The position numbers were made by a program, and so were the translations under genes. A stretch of 44,593 nucleotides of DNA from contig NZ_JAHEBT010000008.1 of assembly GCF_024642105.1 (NCBI RefSeq), positions 1 to 44,593 of the forward strand. Direction: 5' to 3'. The notes beneath the pieces were generated by a model. The model saw only the letters and a program-made list of their open reading frames with translations, searched no databases and was not told where the DNA came from. This stretch comes from Flavobacterium sp. Lineage in GTDB: Bacteria > Bacteroidota > Bacteroidia > Flavobacteriales > Flavobacteriaceae. Position 1 is the first letter of the stretch, and the number at the start of each line of letters is the position of its first letter. Shown piece by piece: positions 33,185 through 41,568 of this stretch.

Positions 33185-35505
33185 AAATAAGCGTATTTAA
33201 AAATTTATTTAAGTCAAAAGACGTTCCTTATTCTATGGACTTAGATAAAGTTATCGCTCGTATTCGAGTAGGTAAGTCTAAGGAAATTGTAGATAGGGTT
33301 CGTGCTGGAGATAAAAATGCAAAGAATGAGCTTCCGTGTATCTTGTTTGCTGGAGAGTTTACAGAGCGTAACTCTAACTCTCTTGTTAAGCACTCTGGAT
33401 TAATGGTAGTGGACTTTGATAAGTATCCTACAGAAGATGAAATGAATGAACATTTAGAGGAATTAAAACAAAATCCTCATTTTGTGCTATTATTTATTTC
33501 TCCAAGTGGTAAGGGTATTAAAGGAGTAGTTAAAATCCCTGAATCAGATAAGCATACTCACGTGAAGTACTTTAAAGCATTCAAACAAATGTTCTTTAAA
33601 GAGAATAAATATTTTGATAATGCCAATAGTAATGTAGATAGAGTATGTTATGAGTCTTATGATCCAAACATCTATGTAAATAAAGAGGCTGAGCTATTTG
33701 ATGCGGAGCTAATTGATGAAGGGTTTAAGACTTCTGAAAAAGTACCACTTCTTCCAATTAATGACGAGTCATCTATTATTGACCGTATTATGAAGTTCAA
33801 CTGGAAGCGAGGATTTAATGATGGAGAGCGCAATGCCTTTATCTTTGATTTAGCGGGAGCATTCTGTGAGTATGGAGTATCTGAATATACTGCCGAGGGG
33901 TATATTCTAAATAATGTAGTTATTGGAGACTTTCCAGAATCAGAAGCGATAACTGCTATTCGTTCTGCCTATCGTAAACGCACTGCTAATAGTAAGTTTT
34001 TTGAAGATTACACCAAGTTAGACCGAATTAAGTCTGATTTAAAGATGGGTAAAAAGGCAGTAGTAGAAAAATATAGTATTTCGGAGGGTACTTACGATGA
34101 GATAAAGGAAGAAAGCGACCACAGCGTTTTTTGGTCTATAGACGAAAAGGGTAAGGTACTTATTAACTCGCTGAAATATAAGACCTTTTTAGAGCGTAAT
34201 GGCTTTAAGAAATACTACCCAGCTGATACACAACACTCTAATTTAGTATATGTATTTGAGAATAGAGTAATTGAAACTTCTAAAGAGCGTATTAAAGACT
34301 TTGTACTCGATTACTTAATGACCCGTGGAGAGATTGAAGTTTGGAATTACTGCGTTAAGTACCATAATTTATTTAGTGAAGAGTTTTTAATTATGCTTGA
34401 TACTATTGAATTAATGATGCTTAAAGATACTCGAGATAAGTCATTTATTGCTTATAAAAATGGAGTATTAGTAGTTAGTAAAGATACAGCTGAATTAGTT
34501 GAGTATATCGAAGTAGGGGGATATGTATGGGAGCGCCAAATTATCAATAGAGATTTCGTTAAATTAGACACTTATGAAAATGATTATAAGCACTTTATTA
34601 ATAATGTATCTAATAAAGAGCCGCTATCTTTAGAGTCTGTAACTGGATATTTATTATCTAATTATAAAAATAAATCTAAGAATAGAGCGATTATCTTAAA
34701 TGATGAGACTATCTCAGATAATCCTGAAGGAGGTACTGGTAAAGGAGTATGGGTACAAGGAGTAGCTCAAATCAGAAACACAGCAGTTCTTGACGGTAAG
34801 ACACTGAAAGATGAAAAGTTTGATTATCAGACTGTATCTACAGAAACCCAAATATTAGTATTTGATGACGTAGTACGTAACTTTAACTTTGAGTCTAAAT
34901 TTAGTCTAGTCACAGAAGGTATTACTTTAGAGCGTAAGAATAAGGATGCGATTAAGTTATCAGTTGAAGATTCGCCACGAATGGTTATCTCTACTAACTA
35001 CGCTATTAAAGGAGAAGGAAATTCACACGATAGAAGACGTTTTGAGGTAGAGTTTGCTCAGTATTATGGCAAGAACTTAACTCCAGCAGATGAGTTTGGA
35101 AGACAATTATTTGATGATTGGGATGAAGAGGAGTTTAGTAGATTTGATAATTATATGGTATATTGCCTACAAACTTATTTGAAATTAGGACTTGTACCTC
35201 AAAACGCTAAAAATATTAAGTTACGTAAATTTATTGCTGAGACTTCTATGGAGTTTAAAGAATGGATAGATGATAGAGATAATGTAGCATTAGATTGTAG
35301 ATTGGATAAACAAGTATATTACGATAGATTTACTAATGAATACCAAGACTTTAAGAAATGGTTGACTCGTAAGAAATTTAATATTTGGATGCAGAAATAC
35401 TGCACATTTATGAATTATGAGTATGTTGATGGTATTTCAAATGGTAGTAGATGGTTTATTTTAAATACAAAACAAGGAGTATTAATCGATGAAGATGATT
35501 TTTAA
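33181..35505 (+). CDS. Primase-helicase (VirE/BT4734-type N-terminus, SF3-like helicase)
   Basis: This protein probably primes and unwinds phage DNA. The 774-residue product has an N-terminal domain like BT4734/VirE N: SGLMVVDFDKY with D78 and D80, then FISPSGKGIKGVVKIP at 105-120. A PriCT-like helical part follows (FNDGERNAFIFDLAGAF). The C-terminal ATPase has GGTGKG with K521, Walker B LVFDD (D562, D563), sensor VISTNY at 602-607 and RRRFEVEF near 618-625 as Arg-finger region. The residue after the Walker A Lys is Gly rather than Ser or Thr, which is unusual. It is the central replication gene of the phage. Confidence 0.85.
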   Translation: MKISVFKNLFKSKDVPYSMDLDKVIARIRVGKSKEIVDRVRAGDKNAKNELPCILFAGEFTERNSNSLVKHSGLMVVDFDKYPTEDEMNEHLEELKQNPHFVLLFISPSGKGIKGVVKIPESDKHTHVKYFKAFKQMFFKENKYFDNANSNVDRVCYESYDPNIYVNKEAELFDAELIDEGFKTSEKVPLLPINDESSIIDRIMKFNWKRGFNDGERNAFIFDLAGAFCEYGVSEYTAEGYILNNVVIGDFPESEAITAIRSAYRKRTANSKFFEDYTKLDRIKSDLKMGKKAVVEKYSISEGTYDEIKEESDHSVFWSIDEKGKVLINSLKYKTFLERNGFKKYYPADTQHSNLVYVFENRVIETSKERIKDFVLDYLMTRGEIEVWNYCVKYHNLFSEEFLIMLDTIELMMLKDTRDKSFIAYKNGVLVVSKDTAELVEYIEVGGYVWERQIINRDFVKLDTYENDYKHFINNVSNKEPLSLESVTGYLLSNYKNKSKNRAIILNDETISDNPEGGTGKGVWVQGVAQIRNTAVLDGKTLKDEKFDYQTVSTETQILVFDDVVRNFNFESKFSLVTEGITLERKNKDAIKLSVEDSPRMVISTNYAIKGEGNSHDRRRFEVEFAQYYGKNLTPADEFGRQLFDDWDEEEFSRFDNYMVYCLQTYLKLGLVPQNAKNIKLRKFIAETSMEFKEWIDDRDNVALDCRLDKQVYYDRFTNEYQDFKKWLTRKKFNIWMQKYCTFMNYEYVDGISNGSRWFILNTKQGVLIDEDDF

Positions 35506-35507
35506 TT

Positions 35508-35726
35508 ATGAAAGAAAAAATTTTAGACATTTTAGTACAAACAGGATGGGATAAAAAGTTGAATGACATTCAACAAATGGCAGACGATTATGCTATTGAG
35601 TTTGAAGAGTGGTTAAGAATTAATTATTATGATAATGGAGAATTTTGGACAAAATGGAATAGTGATGACAATACTCATTCATCAAAAGAACTATTAGAAA
35701 TATTTAAAAAAGAAAAATATGTTTAA
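35508..35726 (+). CDS. Hypothetical protein sharing its end with 40817-41518
   Basis: The 72-residue product has an acidic C-terminal half, AIEFEEWLRINYYDNGEF followed by SSKELLEIF. The DNA encoding it is repeated almost unchanged near 41384. It stands just before an HNH gene, as does the second copy. The C-terminus overlaps the HNH gene by eight bases. Function unknown. Confidence 0.65.
   Translation: MKEKILDILVQTGWDKKLNDIQQMADDYAIEFEEWLRINYYDNGEFWTKWNSDDNTHSSKELLEIFKKEKYV
35592..35710 (+). repeat. 119-bp duplicated segment, copy 1
   Basis: This ungapped segment matches 41384-41502 with six mismatches by eye. Both copies encode the C-terminus of a protein and end just before a homing-type HNH gene. 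Confidence 0.9.
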
Positions 35727-36411
35727 AATTTGCAAAACTTGTTGTGTAGAAAAAGAAGATGTTGATTTTTCTAAAAATAAAAATAGCAAAGATAGTCTTC
35801 AGCCATCTTGTAAAAAGTGTATGTCAGAAAAGTCTAAGTATTGGGCACTAAGCAATAAAGAAAAGGTAAAGATAAACAAGGCTAATTATTATGCTAAAAA
35901 CATAATAAAAAAATCGGATAGTATTAAAGAATATATGCAAGAATGGAGATTAAACAATAAAGATAAAACTTCTAAATATAATAAAGATTGGGCATTAAAA
36001 AATAATTACTATCAAAAGGAATATAGAAAGATTAATAAAGAATATATTTCAAAAAAATATACAGAAAGATTAGGTAATGATTTTATTTTTAAATACTCTC
36101 ATAATATTAAAAATTTAATAAGAGGCTCTTTCAAAAGAGGGTGTAAGGGTATTTATAAAAAAGGATTAAAAACAGAAAGTATTTTAGGTTGTTCTATTGA
36201 TTATTTTTTACGATTTATATCAGAAAAATTTAGCGAAGGAATGAGTATAGAAAATCACGGTGAATGGCATTTAGACCATATTATTCCTATTTCTTTTGCA
36301 AAAAACGAAGACGACTTAATAAAGCTAAATCACTATACAAACTTTCAGCCATTATGGGTAAATGACAATCTTAAAAAAGGAAATAAATTAATTAAAGAAA
36401 AAGGATTATGA
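35719..36411 (+). CDS. HNH endonuclease with N-terminal zinc ribbon
   Basis: The 230-residue product begins with a zinc-binding CKTC (C5, C8) and SCKKC (C31, C34). A Lys/Asn-rich linker follows. The C-terminal HNH fold has HLDHIIPIS (H184, D186, H187) and LNHYTNFQPLWVNDNL, with NKLI to close. It may be a free-standing homing endonuclease that cuts rival phage DNA or a packaging-type nicking enzyme; the first fits its place in the small-gene region better. Confidence 0.85.
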   Translation: MFKICKTCCVEKEDVDFSKNKNSKDSLQPSCKKCMSEKSKYWALSNKEKVKINKANYYAKNIIKKSDSIKEYMQEWRLNNKDKTSKYNKDWALKNNYYQKEYRKINKEYISKKYTERLGNDFIFKYSHNIKNLIRGSFKRGCKGIYKKGLKTESILGCSIDYFLRFISEKFSEGMSIENHGEWHLDHIIPISFAKNEDDLIKLNHYTNFQPLWVNDNLKKGNKLIKEKGL

Positions 36412-36599
36412 TACCAAAAGAAAAAGCAAAAGAGTTAGTAGATAAATATTATAATTTATTTTCTGTAGAATTAGAAAATACAATAGATTATAGAGAAGCT
36501 AAACAATGTGCATTAATAGCAGTTGATGAAATATTAGATAAAGATGGATATAATAATAATTATTGGCAAGCAGTTAAACAAGAAATTGAAAAGTTATGA
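36408..36599 (+). CDS. PKEKAEEL-family small protein, member 1
   Basis: The 63-residue helical product starts IPKEKAKELVDKYYNL, has CALIAVDEIL, and ends WQAVKQEIEKL. Two paralogues lie at 39803 and 40033. This family is common in Bacteroidota phages and mobile elements but has no known function. It overlaps its neighbours by four bases at each end. Confidence 0.75.
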   Translation: MIPKEKAKELVDKYYNLFSVELENTIDYREAKQCALIAVDEILDKDGYNNNYWQAVKQEIEKL

Positions 36600-36970
36600 C
36601 ACTAAACTATAGAGAAGTTGCGTTTGTTTTGAACAAACCTTCTACAGAGATTAAGAACAAGTTTCAGGAGTTATTGAAGTTAGACAAAATAACAATGAAA
36701 GATGAAATTCACACCGATAAATTATCGTGGGAGTTTGGGCTGATTAAATCAGTAGATAAGCGTTATGATGGACTGCCGCTATTCCCATTTTATATGAGAG
36801 AATGTAAGAAGTCATTTCGTAATTACTTGAATGAGAAGTCAAATATCAAAGCAAAGAAATTTACTGGAGGAAAGACTGTCTTTTACAAGATATTAACTCC
36901 TGAAGAGATTGAATTTTGTAACACTAACTTAGCCTACAAATACAAAGAAGTATTTGGTAAATCGATATGA
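36596..36970 (+). CDS. Hypothetical protein
   Basis: The 124-residue product starts TLNYREVAFVLNKPSTEIKN and ends with LAYKYKEVFGKSI. The N-terminal part could be a winged helix-turn-helix. Both ends overlap neighbours by four bases, so it is embedded in the replication operon. No family recognised. Confidence 0.65.
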   Translation: MTLNYREVAFVLNKPSTEIKNKFQELLKLDKITMKDEIHTDKLSWEFGLIKSVDKRYDGLPLFPFYMRECKKSFRNYLNEKSNIKAKKFTGGKTVFYKILTPEEIEFCNTNLAYKYKEVFGKSI

Positions 36971-37233
36971 GTACAAAGTTTGGAATATTAGCAGAAAATA
37001 TTGAGCATTCAAAATTAGTAGATGAGGATGGAGATTTGCATTACTATATATCTACAGCTATTTTTGAACCTGTATTTTTTAGAGGAACAAATAGTAGGTG
37101 GTTAACTAATTTCGGCAAGTTTTTACCTGATGATATGAGAGTATATGCTTTAGACAATACACAGCAAGGTATATTTACTATAAAAGATTGTAAGGATTTT
37201 TTAAATAAAGAACTAGATGAAACAGCTTCGTGA
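36967..37233 (+). CDS. Hypothetical protein before helicase
   Basis: The 88-residue product has a beta-rich N-terminal half (DLHYYISTAIFEPVFF) and a helical acidic end. It overlaps the helicase gene by 17 bases. Function unknown. Confidence 0.65.
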   Translation: MSTKFGILAENIEHSKLVDEDGDLHYYISTAIFEPVFFRGTNSRWLTNFGKFLPDDMRVYALDNTQQGIFTIKDCKDFLNKELDETAS

Positions 37234-38476
37234 TTACCAGCAGGATATAGCAAACCAAGCGGTTAAGATACTTACTGATAAAAAGATAGTGTACCTCAAC
37301 TGTATGGTTCGTGTAGGAAAAACACTTATGGCTTTAGAGACTGCTAAGTTATATGGAGCTAATAAAGTTCTATTTATTACTAAAATTAAAGCCTTTTCAT
37401 CTATACAAGGAGATTATAATGATTTCGGATATACTTTTGATTTAACCATAATCAATAAAGAGTCTATACATAAAATAGAGTCAAATGATTTTGATTTGAT
37501 TATATGTGATGAAGCCCACGGTTTATTTGCTGCCTATCCGAAGCCAAGCGGATTCGCTAAGATTTATAAAGGCAGATTCTCTAAAGTACCTATGGTTTTG
37601 ATGTCAGGAACTATGAACCCTGAGTCATATAGTCAAATATACCATCAGTTTTGGGTATCGAACTATTCTCCATTCAAGCAGTACATCAAATTTTATAAGT
37701 GGGCGAATGATTATGTGAACGTCAAGCTAAAGAACTTAGGATATGCCAAAGTCAATGACTACAGCGATGCGAAGTATGATAAAATATATCCAATTATTAA
37801 GCCATATATCATAACCTTTACCCAAGAACGAGCTGGATTTACTACAAAGGTAATTGAGCATATTATCCCAGTTGAGATGCAACCAGTTACTTATAACGTA
37901 ATTAATAGATTAAAAAGAGACTTAGTAGTTACTGCATCAGATGGTCGAGTGATATTAGCCGATACTTCAGTTAAGTTACAGCAGAAGATACACCAATTAG
38001 GCAGTGGTACGATTAAGTTTGAAGATGGAACAGCTAAAATTATTGACTATTCTAAAGCAAATGTAATTAAAGAAAAGTTCTCTGAGTACAAAATAGGGAT
38101 ATTCTACAAGTATAAAGAAGAACTTACTATGCTGAAAGAAGTGTTTGGAGACAAATTAACCACTGAGTTGGATGAATTTAACCAAACTGATAAATGGATA
38201 GCTTATCAGTATTTAAGTGGCAGAGAAGGCATTAATTTAAGTAAGGCAGATTATTTAGTTATGTTCTCAATTGACTTCTCAGCGACTACTTACTTCCAGG
38301 CACGTGCAAGGATGGCTACCAAAGACCGAGAGAAGAACGAAATTTTTTGGTTATTAAGTAAAAATACTTTAGACGCTAAGATTTACAAAGCAGTGATGAA
38401 CAAAAGAAGTTATACTAACGATTTGTTTAAGAAAGAAATAGAAATCACAATACCTAAAAGAAATGCTAGAAAGTAA
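37217..38476 (+). CDS. SF2 DEAH-type helicase
   Basis: The 419-residue product uses ATP to move on DNA or RNA. N-terminal RDYQQ (residues 5-9) resembles a Q motif. Walker A is RVGKT (32-36), motif II is DEAH (98-101), and motif III is SGT (130-132). Motif VI in FQARARMATK (360-369) carries Arg365. The first residue of motif I is Val-Arg rather than the usual Gly run, a form seen in small phage helicases. It may act in recombination-dependent replication with the nearby nuclease. Confidence 0.88.
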   Translation: MKQLRDYQQDIANQAVKILTDKKIVYLNCMVRVGKTLMALETAKLYGANKVLFITKIKAFSSIQGDYNDFGYTFDLTIINKESIHKIESNDFDLIICDEAHGLFAAYPKPSGFAKIYKGRFSKVPMVLMSGTMNPESYSQIYHQFWVSNYSPFKQYIKFYKWANDYVNVKLKNLGYAKVNDYSDAKYDKIYPIIKPYIITFTQERAGFTTKVIEHIIPVEMQPVTYNVINRLKRDLVVTASDGRVILADTSVKLQQKIHQLGSGTIKFEDGTAKIIDYSKANVIKEKFSEYKIGIFYKYKEELTMLKEVFGDKLTTELDEFNQTDKWIAYQYLSGREGINLSKADYLVMFSIDFSATTYFQARARMATKDREKNEIFWLLSKNTLDAKIYKAVMNKRSYTNDLFKKEIEITIPKRNARK

Positions 38477-38750
38477 AATACAATCCAAAATTGTAAAGAA
38501 GTTAACCGAAGATGGTTGGCTTGTAATAAAATTAATTCGCACAAGTATTGCAGGTGTACCTGACTTAATGGCACTAAAAGAAGGTAAGACTATTTTTATA
38601 GAAGTTAAGCAACCTAAAGGAGTTTTGTCGGAAATTCAGCACTATAGAATAGCTGAGTTAAGAAGTAAGGGTTTTGAAGTATATATATGGACTGATTACC
38701 AAGTAGATTATGAATTTAAACATAAAGACAAAGATGAGATGTGGTTTTAG
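38463..38750 (+). CDS. VRR-NUC nuclease
   Basis: The 95-residue protein is a small nuclease of the VRR-NUC family, which acts on branched or flap DNA. It shows G31-V-P33-D34, then FIEVKQ with E47, K49 and Q50, in the expected spacing. It overlaps the helicase gene by 14 bases. Helicase plus VRR-NUC is a frequent pair in phage replication modules. Confidence 0.9.
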   Translation: MLESKIQSKIVKKLTEDGWLVIKLIRTSIAGVPDLMALKEGKTIFIEVKQPKGVLSEIQHYRIAELRSKGFEVYIWTDYQVDYEFKHKDKDEMWF

Positions 38751-38922
38751 AGAATACAAAGGAAAAATGATTCCGCAGAACGTAACTATCTACAAAAGTA
38801 AGAGTGATAGAGAGTTTTATGTATCAGGATTTAGCTACTTAGAAAATAAATTTATAGTTAAATACATTGATACTGAGGAGTTTAAAGAAATAAATTATGA
38901 AATAATAAAAAAATATTTGTAG
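38710..38922 (+). CDS. Hypothetical small protein
   Basis: The 70-residue frame has a basic beginning and KFIVKYIDTEEFKEI near the end. It starts 41 bases inside the nuclease gene; in-frame ATGs at 38734 and 38767 would shorten the overlap or remove it, so the start is uncertain. Function unknown. Confidence 0.5.
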   Translation: MNLNIKTKMRCGFREYKGKMIPQNVTIYKSKSDREFYVSGFSYLENKFIVKYIDTEEFKEINYEIIKKYL

Positions 38923-38939
38923 GAGTAAATATTTATTTA

Positions 38940-38947
38940 TAAGTTTG
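38940..38947 (+). promoter_or_regulatory. Promoter of pentapeptide-repeat gene
   Basis: TAAGTTTG fits the -7 element, with a TTG 20 bases upstream at 38917-38919 matching the -33 position. A hairpin (TCAAGC/GCTTGA, 38956-38972) follows in the leader before the ATG at 38998. Confidence 0.7.
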
Positions 38948-38997
38948 TCCTGTAATCAAGCAGAGAGCTTGAATACGTTATTAATTAATATTTTATT

Positions 38998-39603
38998 ATG
39001 AAAACAACAATTGAGATTAAATCAATCTTTGGTAAAGTACTATTTACCTACACAAATGAAAATGCAACTATTAAAGATGCAGTAGAACAAGCTATAAAAG
39101 AAAAGGTTAGTTTAAATCATGCCGACTTACGTTCAGCCAACTTGTGTTCAGCCAACTTGTATTTAGCCGACTTGAGTTCAGCCGACTTGCGTTCAGCCAA
39201 CTTGAGTTCGGCCGACTTGTGTTCAGCCAACTTGAGTTCAGCCGACTTGAGTTCGGCCAACTTGAGTTCAGCCGACTTGAGTTCAGCCGACTTGAGTTCA
39301 GCCAACTTGCGTTCAGCCGACTTGTGTTCAGCCAACTTGAGTTCAGCCAACTTAAGTTCAGCCGACTTGAGTTCGGCCAAAAATAAAGAAAAGTCTCATT
39401 TACCTATTTTTTGCAAGTGGACTCACTCTATAAAAGGAGATTTAATTCAAATAGGTTGTAAAGAAAAAACAATTGAAGAATGGGATAGTTTTTTTAAAAG
39501 TGAAGAAGTTTATTCAACCGAAAGAGATACTGATGACTTTAAACAAATTCAAGCGGTATATGAATCGTATAAGGCTTACTTAAACTTTTTAAATAAATGC
39601 TAG
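38998..39603 (+). CDS. Pentapeptide-repeat protein
   Basis: The 201-residue protein has a capping N-terminus, then about 17 pentapeptides of the form A-D/N-L-x-S at residues about 41-126, which stack into a right-handed beta-helix. The C-terminal part (HLPIFCKWTHSIKGDLIQIG) is a separate domain that I associate with phage pentapeptide proteins. The 15-nt coding unit GCCGACTTGAGTTCA is so uniform that the same stretch is also open in other frames on both strands. A DNA-mimic role against host enzymes is possible but unproven. Confidence 0.85.
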   Translation: MKTTIEIKSIFGKVLFTYTNENATIKDAVEQAIKEKVSLNHADLRSANLCSANLYLADLSSADLRSANLSSADLCSANLSSADLSSANLSSADLSSADLSSANLRSADLCSANLSSANLSSADLSSAKNKEKSHLPIFCKWTHSIKGDLIQIGCKEKTIEEWDSFFKSEEVYSTERDTDDFKQIQAVYESYKAYLNFLNKC

Positions 39604-39806
39604 ACACTTACGATGAGTGGAACTCACTCAACCCTATCAACCAAGAAGAATTAGAACCATTATCTGAGTTTGAGCAACTACAAGAAGACTATTTAGAACT
39701 TCGAGGTCGCTATACTTTACAGCGTAATCGAATCAATCAATTAATTGAAGAATTAAGTGGTCTTGAATCACAAACTTATGTAATTAATAAATTAAAGAAG
39801 TTATGA
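39597..39806 (+). CDS. Small coiled-coil protein
   Basis: The 69-residue product has an acidic N-terminal part and then a long helix, LEQLQEDYLEL-like with NRINQLIEELSGLE (residues about 43-56). It overlaps both neighbours by a few bases. Function unknown. Confidence 0.65.
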   Translation: MLDTYDEWNSLNPINQEELEPLSEFEQLQEDYLELRGRYTLQRNRINQLIEELSGLESQTYVINKLKKL

Positions 39807-40036
39807 CACCAAAAGAAAAAGCAGAAGAGTTAGTTGAAAAGTTTGATGAGTTATTAACTTATCTAGAAAGCAAGACAAAAACAAAAAAATGTGCATTAAT
39901 AGCAGTTGATGAGATAATAAGAGTTTGTCCTTATTTTGATTTAAAAATTCGAGAAACAGATGACCAATTGTCCGCATTTGATTTTCAATTTATATCTTAT
40001 TGGCAAGAAGTTAAGCAAGAAATAGAAAAGTTATGA
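39803..40036 (+). CDS. PKEKAEEL-family small protein, member 2
   Basis: The 77-residue product starts MTPKEKAEELVEKFDEL, has KCALIAVDEII, and ends YWQEVKQEIEKL. It is closest to member 1 at its ends and has a longer variable middle. It is followed by member 3 with an ATGA overlap, so the pair looks like a tandem duplication. Confidence 0.75.
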   Translation: MTPKEKAEELVEKFDELLTYLESKTKTKKCALIAVDEIIRVCPYFDLKIRETDDQLSAFDFQFISYWQEVKQEIEKL

Positions 40037-40224
40037 CACCAAAAGAAAAAGCAGAAGAACTGCATTATATATGTAGTAAAGAGGTATATAAGGGTACTTT
40101 AGTTTATAGTGATAAAACTGCTAGAAAACTTGCTTTAATAGTAGTTAATGAGATATTAAAAGATTGCGAGGTTGAAAGATATAGGTTTTGGTACGAAGTT
40201 GAACAAGAAATTATAAAGCTATGA
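40033..40224 (+). CDS. PKEKAEEL-family small protein, member 3
   Basis: The 63-residue product starts MTPKEKAEELHYICSKEV, has LALIVVNEILKD, and ends WYEVEQEIIKL. It is the most diverged of the three copies. Function unknown. Confidence 0.75.
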   Translation: MTPKEKAEELHYICSKEVYKGTLVYSDKTARKLALIVVNEILKDCEVERYRFWYEVEQEIIKL

Positions 40225-40418
40225 GAGACGCAATAGAAAGGTTTATATTTAGTTTATGTCAATCAGAGAAAGTAAGAGTTGATATTACGGTAACAAAAGA
40301 GCAATTAAACTCTTTAGGAGTAGATAAGATTAGAGAATTAGCAACTACATTAATTAATAGAGAATATGAAAAGAGAAACAATTTGGGAGTACAAAATCCG
40401 AGTAAAGCAAGAAGCTAA
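40221..40418 (+). CDS. Hypothetical small protein
   Basis: The 65-residue product starts MRDAIERFIFSLCQSEKVRV and forms helix-strand-helix by eye. It overlaps the previous gene in ATGA fashion and the next gene by 53 bases. Function unknown. Confidence 0.6.
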   Translation: MRDAIERFIFSLCQSEKVRVDITVTKEQLNSLGVDKIRELATTLINREYEKRNNLGVQNPSKARS

Positions 40419-40491
40419 AGATGTATTAGCTTTAGCAAAGAAACAAGAAGCAGAACGTTTAGCAAAAAAGAAACAAAATGAGCAAAAGTAA
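40366..40491 (+). CDS. Small Lys/Gln/Ala-rich helical protein
   Basis: The 41-residue product starts MKRETIWEYKIRVKQEAKDV and ends in a basic helix. It overlaps the previous gene by 53 bases and the next by 14. It fills a gap in the operon and looks like a single helix. Function unknown. Confidence 0.5.
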   Translation: MKRETIWEYKIRVKQEAKDVLALAKKQEAERLAKKKQNEQK

Positions 40492-40672
40492 GGCAGCCTT
40501 CCCATTAGTACAAGTACCTGGAGCGAACTTCAATCCAGGTATTTCAGAGAGAACCTATATCGCAGTTCAAGCAATGCAGTCACTTATTACAAGTGGATTA
40601 TATGAACAGATAGATATTCCTAGAATAGCGTATCGATATGCAGATAGTATGATAACTTATAACTCAAAGTAG
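40478..40672 (+). CDS. Hypothetical small protein
   Basis: The 64-residue product has FPLVQVPGANFNPGISERTY, then IAVQAMQSLITSG and a helical end. Gene order places it among early small genes. No family recognised. Confidence 0.6.
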   Translation: MSKSKAAFPLVQVPGANFNPGISERTYIAVQAMQSLITSGLYEQIDIPRIAYRYADSMITYNSK

Positions 40673-40673
40673 T

Positions 40674-40814
40674 ATGGAATTATTAATAGAATGTGTACAA
40701 TTTTTATTAAATGGATTAGCTGCAATTGTACTTTTTACTTGCTGGAGATTATTATTAACGTATCTATTACTATATATTCCTCAATCAATAATAGATAATA
40801 AGAAAATTAATTAA
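40674..40814 (+). CDS. Small membrane protein
   Basis: The 46-residue product has one long or two short hydrophobic segments (FLLNGLAAIVLFTCWRLLL, residues about 10-28, and YLLLYIP) and a charged C-terminus. It starts one base after the previous stop codon and ends two bases before the next gene. It is likely an inner-membrane protein of unknown role. Confidence 0.6.
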   Translation: MELLIECVQFLLNGLAAIVLFTCWRLLLTYLLLYIPQSIIDNKKIN

Positions 40815-40816
40815 TT

Positions 40817-41518
40817 ATGAAAAACATCCACGTATTACCAACAGAAAATGAAAGTAGGATATGCTACAATAGTTTTAACAAAGTTTATGAACTATGTGAA
40901 TTTCCTAAATATCACACAGATATTAAATCTGCCCATAACATCTACATCACTTCTGATGAAGAAATTGAAGATGGAGATTGGGTTTATTTTATTTCAACTA
41001 ATGAAGTTATAAAAGTTCCCTTAGGTGGTTTTAAAGGAAAAGTTTGCAAAAAAATCATCTTAACAACAGACCAATACTTAATCAAAGATGGTGTACAAGC
41101 TATTGATGATGAGTTTTTAGAATGGCTTGTTAAGAATCCAAGTTGTGAGTGGGTTTATGTTAATGAATCTCCAATAACTAATGACCCAATGGGTTATAAA
41201 TCTTTTTACAAAATAATCATTCCAAAAGAAGAACCTAAACAAGAAACACTTGAAGAAGTTGCTGAAAAATGGGTATTTGAAACAAATAATCATAAGTGGT
41301 CAAATAATGACGATACTGCTGGGGATAATTATAATTCATTTAAAGAAGGTGCTAAATGGCAAATAAACAATCAAGATAATTTTGCTATTGAGTTTGCAGA
41401 GTGGTTAAGAATTAATTATTATAATAATGGAGAAATTTGGATAGAATGGAATAGCGATGACAATACTCATTCATCAAAAGAACTATTAGAAATATTTAAA
41501 AATACTCTACTACGTTAA
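40817..41518 (+). CDS. Hypothetical protein with duplicated C-terminal segment
   Basis: The 233-residue product has a beta-rich N-terminal half. The C-terminal 40 residues (FAIEFAEWLRINYYNNGEIW, then SSKELLEIF) match the C-terminus of the protein at 35508 because the DNA is duplicated. A GAKWQIN segment (residues about 182-188) is preceded by EEVAEKWVFETN, a layout common in phage unknowns. The gene ends 50 bases before an HNH endonuclease gene. Confidence 0.7.
   Translation: MKNIHVLPTENESRICYNSFNKVYELCEFPKYHTDIKSAHNIYITSDEEIEDGDWVYFISTNEVIKVPLGGFKGKVCKKIILTTDQYLIKDGVQAIDDEFLEWLVKNPSCEWVYVNESPITNDPMGYKSFYKIIIPKEEPKQETLEEVAEKWVFETNNHKWSNNDDTAGDNYNSFKEGAKWQINNQDNFAIEFAEWLRINYYNNGEIWIEWNSDDNTHSSKELLEIFKNTLLR
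41384..41502 (+). repeat. 119-bp duplicated segment, copy 2
   Basis: Matches 35592-35710 without gaps and with six mismatches by eye. Confidence 0.9.
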
Positions 41519-41540
41519 ATGGCAATTAAGAAATATATTG

Positions 41541-41548
41541 TATATTTG
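41541..41548 (+). promoter_or_regulatory. Promoter of HNH/AP2 endonuclease
   Basis: TATATTTG lies 20 bases before the ATG at 41569. A private promoter is typical of an inserted homing gene. Confidence 0.7.
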
Positions 41549-41568
41549 TATTCTAATAAATATAAATT

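Noticed and set aside
39117..39386. Open frames on both strands inside the pentapeptide-repeat gene
   Set aside because: They are a by-product of the 15-nt repeat, which lacks stops in these frames. The main frame has ordinary unique domains on both sides.
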